Assembly (NCBI GenBank): GCA_022712835.1
Contig: JAFLJU010000522.1
Location: 1 to 10,782 of the forward strand
From: Desulfobacteraceae bacterium
Lineage (GTDB): Bacteria; Desulfobacterota; Desulfobacteria; Desulfobacterales; Desulfobacteraceae
Reading direction: 5' to 3'
DNA: 10,782 nucleotides
Shown: piece after piece, positions 8,126-10,782 of the stretch
Numbering within the stretch: position 1 is the first letter of the stretch
How the letters are laid out: each line of letters starts with the position of its first letter
Translations under genes and position numbers: made by a program
The notes under the pieces: model-generated
The model's input: the letters and a program-made list of their open reading frames with translations, nothing else
What the model was told of the DNA's origin: nothing
The model's database searches: none

Positions 8126-8156
8126 ATGAAATATCATTATTTTAATGAATATTCAT
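8126..8156. promoter_or_regulatory. Two ATGA-N4-TCAT dyads (possible tandem operator)
   Basis: ATGAAATATCAT (8126-8137) and ATGAATATTCAT (8145-8156) share the same half-sites, ATGA and TCAT, with 4-bp centres. The second is a perfect 12-bp palindrome; the first is perfect except for its centre. Their start-to-start distance is 19 bp, a little under two helical turns, a spacing compatible with cooperative binding of two dimers. A small hairpin (TCATTA/TAATGA, loop TTT) could also form from 8134 to 8148. Confidence 0.45.
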
Positions 8157-8327
8157 CAACGGGTGGGAGTGTCCTTTGTTTTTGGCCGGTGGGGACTGAA
8201 ATTTCTTGTAATTTATTTTTTTCTTTGTAAAAGTCGTGGACCTTGGGTGGTATTTATTATTTTCTATGCTTATTCTAAATGGTAAATATAAATTTGGGGC
8301 CCAACGATCTTGGAGCACCGGTAATAC

Positions 8328-8335
8328 AAGGGAGG
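8328..8335 (+). promoter_or_regulatory. Ribosome binding site supporting a TTG start for the NUDIX gene
   Basis: AAGGGAGG ends 6 nt before the in-frame TTG at 8342-8344. The only in-frame ATG upstream (8279) directly follows a TAA stop and has no Shine-Dalgarno sequence. An ATG at 8337 is out of frame. This site therefore favours initiation at 8342. Confidence 0.6.
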
Positions 8336-8341
8336 GATGGG

Positions 8342-8920
8342 TTGGAAATCTGTAGAATAGAAAAAATAACCGATTGTAAACACCTGAACCTGTTTTCGAT
8401 TCAATATAGGGATCGGGCAAAAAATATGAAAAATTGGGTGTTTGCATCAAGATCGACCTTGCCCAATCCACTGGATCGGGCAAAGGGACACGTGGATGCT
8501 GTGGTCGTGGTTCCCCTTCACAAGCAAACCTGCTCTTTGGTAATTATCAAGGAGTTTCGGGTCCCCCTGGGCGGCCATCAATATGGGTTTCCCGCAGGGC
8601 TTGTGGACCCTGGGGAAACCATTGTCCAGGCGGGGGCTCGTGAACTTTTTGAAGAAACTGGTTTAACCCTCACACGGGTTTTAAAATCAAGCCCCCCCAT
8701 CTATTCTTCATCGGGCATGACCGACGAAACGGTCAGCCTTTTATTTGTTGAATGTGATGGAGAACCCGGCAATGGGTTCAACACAATGTCCGAGGAAATT
8801 GAGATTCTTCTGCTTTCCCGGGAAGGGGTGGGGAAATTGCTTTTAAGACCGGGTCTCAAATTTGATGTAAAATCATGGATGGTATTAAGTAACTTCGCCG
8901 ATTACGGCATTATTGGTTAA
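8342..8920 (+). CDS. NUDIX hydrolase, ADP-ribose pyrophosphatase type
   Basis: NUDIX hydrolases split nucleoside diphosphates linked to another group; this subfamily typically cleaves ADP-ribose to AMP and ribose 5-phosphate with magnesium in the cytosol. Numbered from the TTG start (192 residues), the Nudix box G86-x5-E92-x7-R100-E-L-F-E-E-T-G-L is intact. Downstream, YSSSGMTDE (121-129) matches the loop that carries the catalytic acid in E. coli-type ADP-ribose pyrophosphatases. The proline usual for that group is Ser here, so the substrate is likely but not certain. The N-terminal segment up to WVFASR is typical of the subfamily and begins just after the TTG, supporting this start. An ATG at 8279 would add 21 residues but has no ribosome binding site. 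The stop overlaps the ribosome binding site of the M48 gene 12 nt downstream. Confidence 0.92.
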   Translation: MEICRIEKITDCKHLNLFSIQYRDRAKNMKNWVFASRSTLPNPLDRAKGHVDAVVVVPLHKQTCSLVIIKEFRVPLGGHQYGFPAGLVDPGETIVQAGARELFEETGLTLTRVLKSSPPIYSSSGMTDETVSLLFVECDGEPGNGFNTMSEEIEILLLSREGVGKLLLRPGLKFDVKSWMVLSNFADYGIIG

Positions 8921-8924
8921 AGGA
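8919..8924 (+). promoter_or_regulatory. Ribosome binding site of the M48 gene, overlapping the NUDIX stop
   Basis: AAAGGA overlaps the last two bases of the NUDIX stop codon TAA (8918-8920) and lies 8 nt before the TTG at 8933-8935. No ATG in this frame occurs near, and the first internal Met is at residue 39, inside the second membrane segment. The TTG is therefore the best start, and the overlap suggests coupling. Confidence 0.75.
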
Positions 8925-8932
8925 AATCTGAC

Positions 8933-10762
8933 TTGTTTTCAAATTTTTTATATTTTTTGATCGCCCTTTTGATCTATTCCACGGCCCAATTGTTTGACAA
9001 AACAAAAAGCTGCGATCCAAACGGCCTTTATTACAGCCTTATATCCATGGTTGCCTTTTCCCTCGTCTGCTGGTTCTGGTTTAGAAGACTTGCCCGAAAG
9101 GGAGGACAAAGGTCCTATCTGGGATTGGACCACTCCATTAATGGTGCAATTTCAAAACTTTCCTTAACCGCCTTATTGATTTTTGCGGCCAATATCTATT
9201 GGTTCAGACTTCCTCTTTTATTTGTTGATATCGGGTTGTTTACCCTTCTTCCCACCCTTGTGGCAGCTTTGTTCCTGGGTCTTTTTGTTTTTCTTCTTGT
9301 TATCATCTGGAATTTTGCCTATGGGGTCCAAAAAAGATTTTTTTCCGGGGGGCTGACCAAGAAAAGTTATATTTGGTCAAATATTTCGTTTTCCCTGCCG
9401 GCCTTGCTTCCCTGGTTTTCCCTATCTTTGTTTGCAGACATGATTCAGCTTTTGCCCCAGGGCGCGGTCCGGACCTATTTTAATACCACTTCCGGTGAGA
9501 TTGTTTATATCTTGACCTTCTTGATTCTTGTGTCTGTTTTCGGGCCGGTCCTGATACGAAAACTCTGGGGCTGCACCTCCCTTGAACCGGGGGCGGAGCG
9601 GGACCGAATTGAGGCCACCTGCGAAAGGGCGGGGCTTAGGTATGCAGATATTTTAAAATGGGAGCTTTTTGGGGGGAGCATGATTACTGCTGGGGTCATG
9701 GGGCTTGTGGGGCGATTCAGATATCTTCTGGTAACACCGGCCCTGATGGATGCTCTGGATGGGGATGAAATGGATGCGGTGATTCTCCATGAGATAGGCC
9801 ATGTCCAGCGATACCATATGTTATTTTACCTACTCTTTTTTGCAGGGTTCATTGCCTGCAATTTTGTTTTTTTTGAACCCATGATCCTCTTGTTATATAT
9901 TGCCGGGCCAGTTTACCAGGGGTTTTCTTTCCTGGGAGTGGATAAGGGAGATGTGTATCCTGCGCTTATCTGTCTGTCGTTGATAGGTTGTTTTGTGATC
10001 TATTTTAGATTTGTGTTCGGGTTTTTTATGCGCAATTTCGAACGTCAGGCAGATATTCACGTATATGATTTTCAAAGGGATGCGGGGTTCCTGGTATCCA
10101 CTTTCTATAAAATAGCCTCCCTGAGCCGGCAGTCCATTGACAAGCCAAACTGGCATCACTTTGGAATCGGTGAAAGAATCCGGTTCCTGGAACAATGCCG
10201 GGAAACACCCGGATTGATTGCCGGTCATCACAAAAGGGTGAAAAAAATGATGCTGGTGTATCTGATACTGGTTTTTGTCGTGTTCAGCCTGGGTTATAGC
10301 ATCAGCCATGGCAGATCAAAGGATGCATTTGAAACATATATTGCAAGTCAGGTACTCCTCCAGCAATTGGAGATAGATCCGGAAAATTCAGACCTGTATG
10401 CTTTTGTGGGGGATTCCCATTACAACGACAAGGCTTATGACAAGGCGCTTGATGCCTATGAAAATGTGATTCGCATTGACAGTAAAAATGTTCATGCCTT
10501 AAATAATCTTGCCTGGCTGCTTGCCACCTGTCCGGATTCACAATTTCGGGATGGTGTAAGGGCGCTCAAGCTTGCTTCCATTGCGGTTTCTCTCAAACGG
10601 GAGCCCTTTGTTCTGGACACCTATGCCGAAGCCCTGGCTGCAAATAACCGCAATGCCGAGGCGATTGAGGCCGCTAAAGAAGCCCTGTCCCTGGCACAAG
10701 AGAAACGCTCTTATTACAGGGAACAGGTGGCACGGTTTGAGAGGTTGAGTCAGCTTTTGTGA
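8933..10762 (+). CDS. Polytopic M48 metallopeptidase with C-terminal TPR region
   Basis: M48 peptidases (HtpX, Ste24, BepA relatives) are zinc proteases, many of them acting in membrane protein quality control. The 609-residue protein is much longer than HtpX (about 290). Six membrane segments are predicted before the catalytic part (about 4-20, 33-50, 73-93, 100-128, 149-172, 188-208). The zinc motif HEIGH (286-290) and the distal ligand E370 of ERQAD (370-374) are present, so it should be active. Two further segments (about 296-320, 342-365) separate them, as in HtpX/Ste24-type enzymes. A ninth segment (about 438-456) leads to TPR-like helices (about 480-600). Charge distribution suggests a cytoplasmic catalytic domain and a periplasmic TPR part. 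The start is TTG with AAAGGA upstream. It follows the NUDIX gene by 12 nt. Its substrate is unknown, and it is not a plain HtpX, Ste24 or BepA. Confidence 0.88.
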   Translation: MFSNFLYFLIALLIYSTAQLFDKTKSCDPNGLYYSLISMVAFSLVCWFWFRRLARKGGQRSYLGLDHSINGAISKLSLTALLIFAANIYWFRLPLLFVDIGLFTLLPTLVAALFLGLFVFLLVIIWNFAYGVQKRFFSGGLTKKSYIWSNISFSLPALLPWFSLSLFADMIQLLPQGAVRTYFNTTSGEIVYILTFLILVSVFGPVLIRKLWGCTSLEPGAERDRIEATCERAGLRYADILKWELFGGSMITAGVMGLVGRFRYLLVTPALMDALDGDEMDAVILHEIGHVQRYHMLFYLLFFAGFIACNFVFFEPMILLLYIAGPVYQGFSFLGVDKGDVYPALICLSLIGCFVIYFRFVFGFFMRNFERQADIHVYDFQRDAGFLVSTFYKIASLSRQSIDKPNWHHFGIGERIRFLEQCRETPGLIAGHHKRVKKMMLVYLILVFVVFSLGYSISHGRSKDAFETYIASQVLLQQLEIDPENSDLYAFVGDSHYNDKAYDKALDAYENVIRIDSKNVHALNNLAWLLATCPDSQFRDGVRALKLASIAVSLKREPFVLDTYAEALAANNRNAEAIEAAKEALSLAQEKRSYYREQVARFERLSQLL

Positions 10763-10782
10763 AAAAAGGGGGTGAAAAGGAT

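Larger units (their letters stand above)
7851..8341. other. Divergent intergenic control region
   Basis: This stretch separates the macro gene (minus) from the NUDIX gene (plus). It contains no convincing protein-coding gene, RNA gene or GC-rich terminator hairpin. It is AT-rich with short GC islands such as CCCCCGGGGA (8071-8080). What stands out are a palindrome at 7902-7913, direct repeats at 8091-8120 and paired dyads at 8126-8156, listed separately. Promoters for both flanking genes must lie here, but no -35/-10 pair was strong enough to place. The part from 8279 to 8341 is open in the NUDIX frame and becomes coding if the upstream ATG is used. Confidence 0.7.

Noticed and set aside
8024..8230. 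Open frame on the plus strand (68 codons) in the intergenic region, including a 34-codon ATG subframe from 8126
   Set aside because: The long form starts at TTG without a ribosome binding site. For the ATG at 8126 the GGGAG is only 2 nt away, too close. The peptide shows no recognisable family, and the frame overlaps the repeats and dyads, which explains its AT-rich composition better.
8142..8483. Minus-strand open frame of 113 codons opposite the NUDIX gene
   Set aside because: It runs antisense through the start of a well-supported gene, has no recognisable domain, and its residue make-up is that of a shadow frame.
9893..10309. Minus-strand open frame of 138 codons inside the M48 gene
   Set aside because: It is antisense to the conserved M48 segment with the ERQAD motif. 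The His- and Gln-rich peptide reflects reverse-frame codon use and matches no family.
8933..10762. Naming the M48 protein htpX or bepA
   Set aside because: HtpX lacks the extra N-terminal membrane segments and the TPR. BepA is a periplasmic protein with a signal peptide and no polytopic membrane part. Length and layout fit neither.

Overview
The window looks like a contig from a Gram-negative bacterium, most likely a deltaproteobacterium of the Desulfobacterales type. This rests on overall protein character (a proteobacterial ClpS/ClpA pair, an 840-residue SecA with a C-terminal zinc motif, an M23 peptidase directly upstream of secA) and on moderate, AT-leaning base composition. It is an impression from the sequence and was not tested by phylogeny. 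No tRNA, rRNA, CRISPR array, insertion sequence or phage gene was seen. The first 19 bases are almost certainly leftover Illumina adapter, so the genomic sequence starts at about position 20.

Left block, minus strand (50-7850). Read in the direction of transcription, the genes are a small macro-domain protein, argC (arginine biosynthesis), a membrane-anchored M23 (LytM-type) peptidase, secA (Sec translocase motor), clpS (N-degron adaptor) and clpA (ClpP unfoldase). The gaps are 57, 54, 159, 9 and 4 nt. The last three genes are tightly packed: the stop codons of secA and clpS lie in or next to the ribosome binding site of the next gene, so secA-clpS-clpA is probably translationally coupled. 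The 159-nt AT-rich gap before secA is the most likely place for an extra promoter.

Middle (7851-8341). This divergent non-coding region carries no convincing gene. It holds a perfect 12-bp palindrome close to the macro gene and, nearer the right-hand operon, an 8-bp core direct repeat (11/13 overall) followed by two ATGA-N4-TCAT dyads 19 bp apart. These look like operators.

Right block, plus strand (8342-10762). A NUDIX hydrolase of the ADP-ribose pyrophosphatase type is followed after 12 nt by a large polytopic M48 metallopeptidase with a C-terminal TPR region. Both genes appear to start with TTG behind good Shine-Dalgarno sequences.

Functionally, the left block combines protein export (SecA), cell-wall remodelling (M23), regulated proteolysis (ClpS/ClpA) and one biosynthetic enzyme (ArgC). 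The macro and NUDIX genes flank one control region from opposite sides and could both act on ADP-ribose compounds. The membrane M48-TPR protease is the least described protein here. Most of the window is ordinary housekeeping sequence; the centre and right side are the parts worth a second look.
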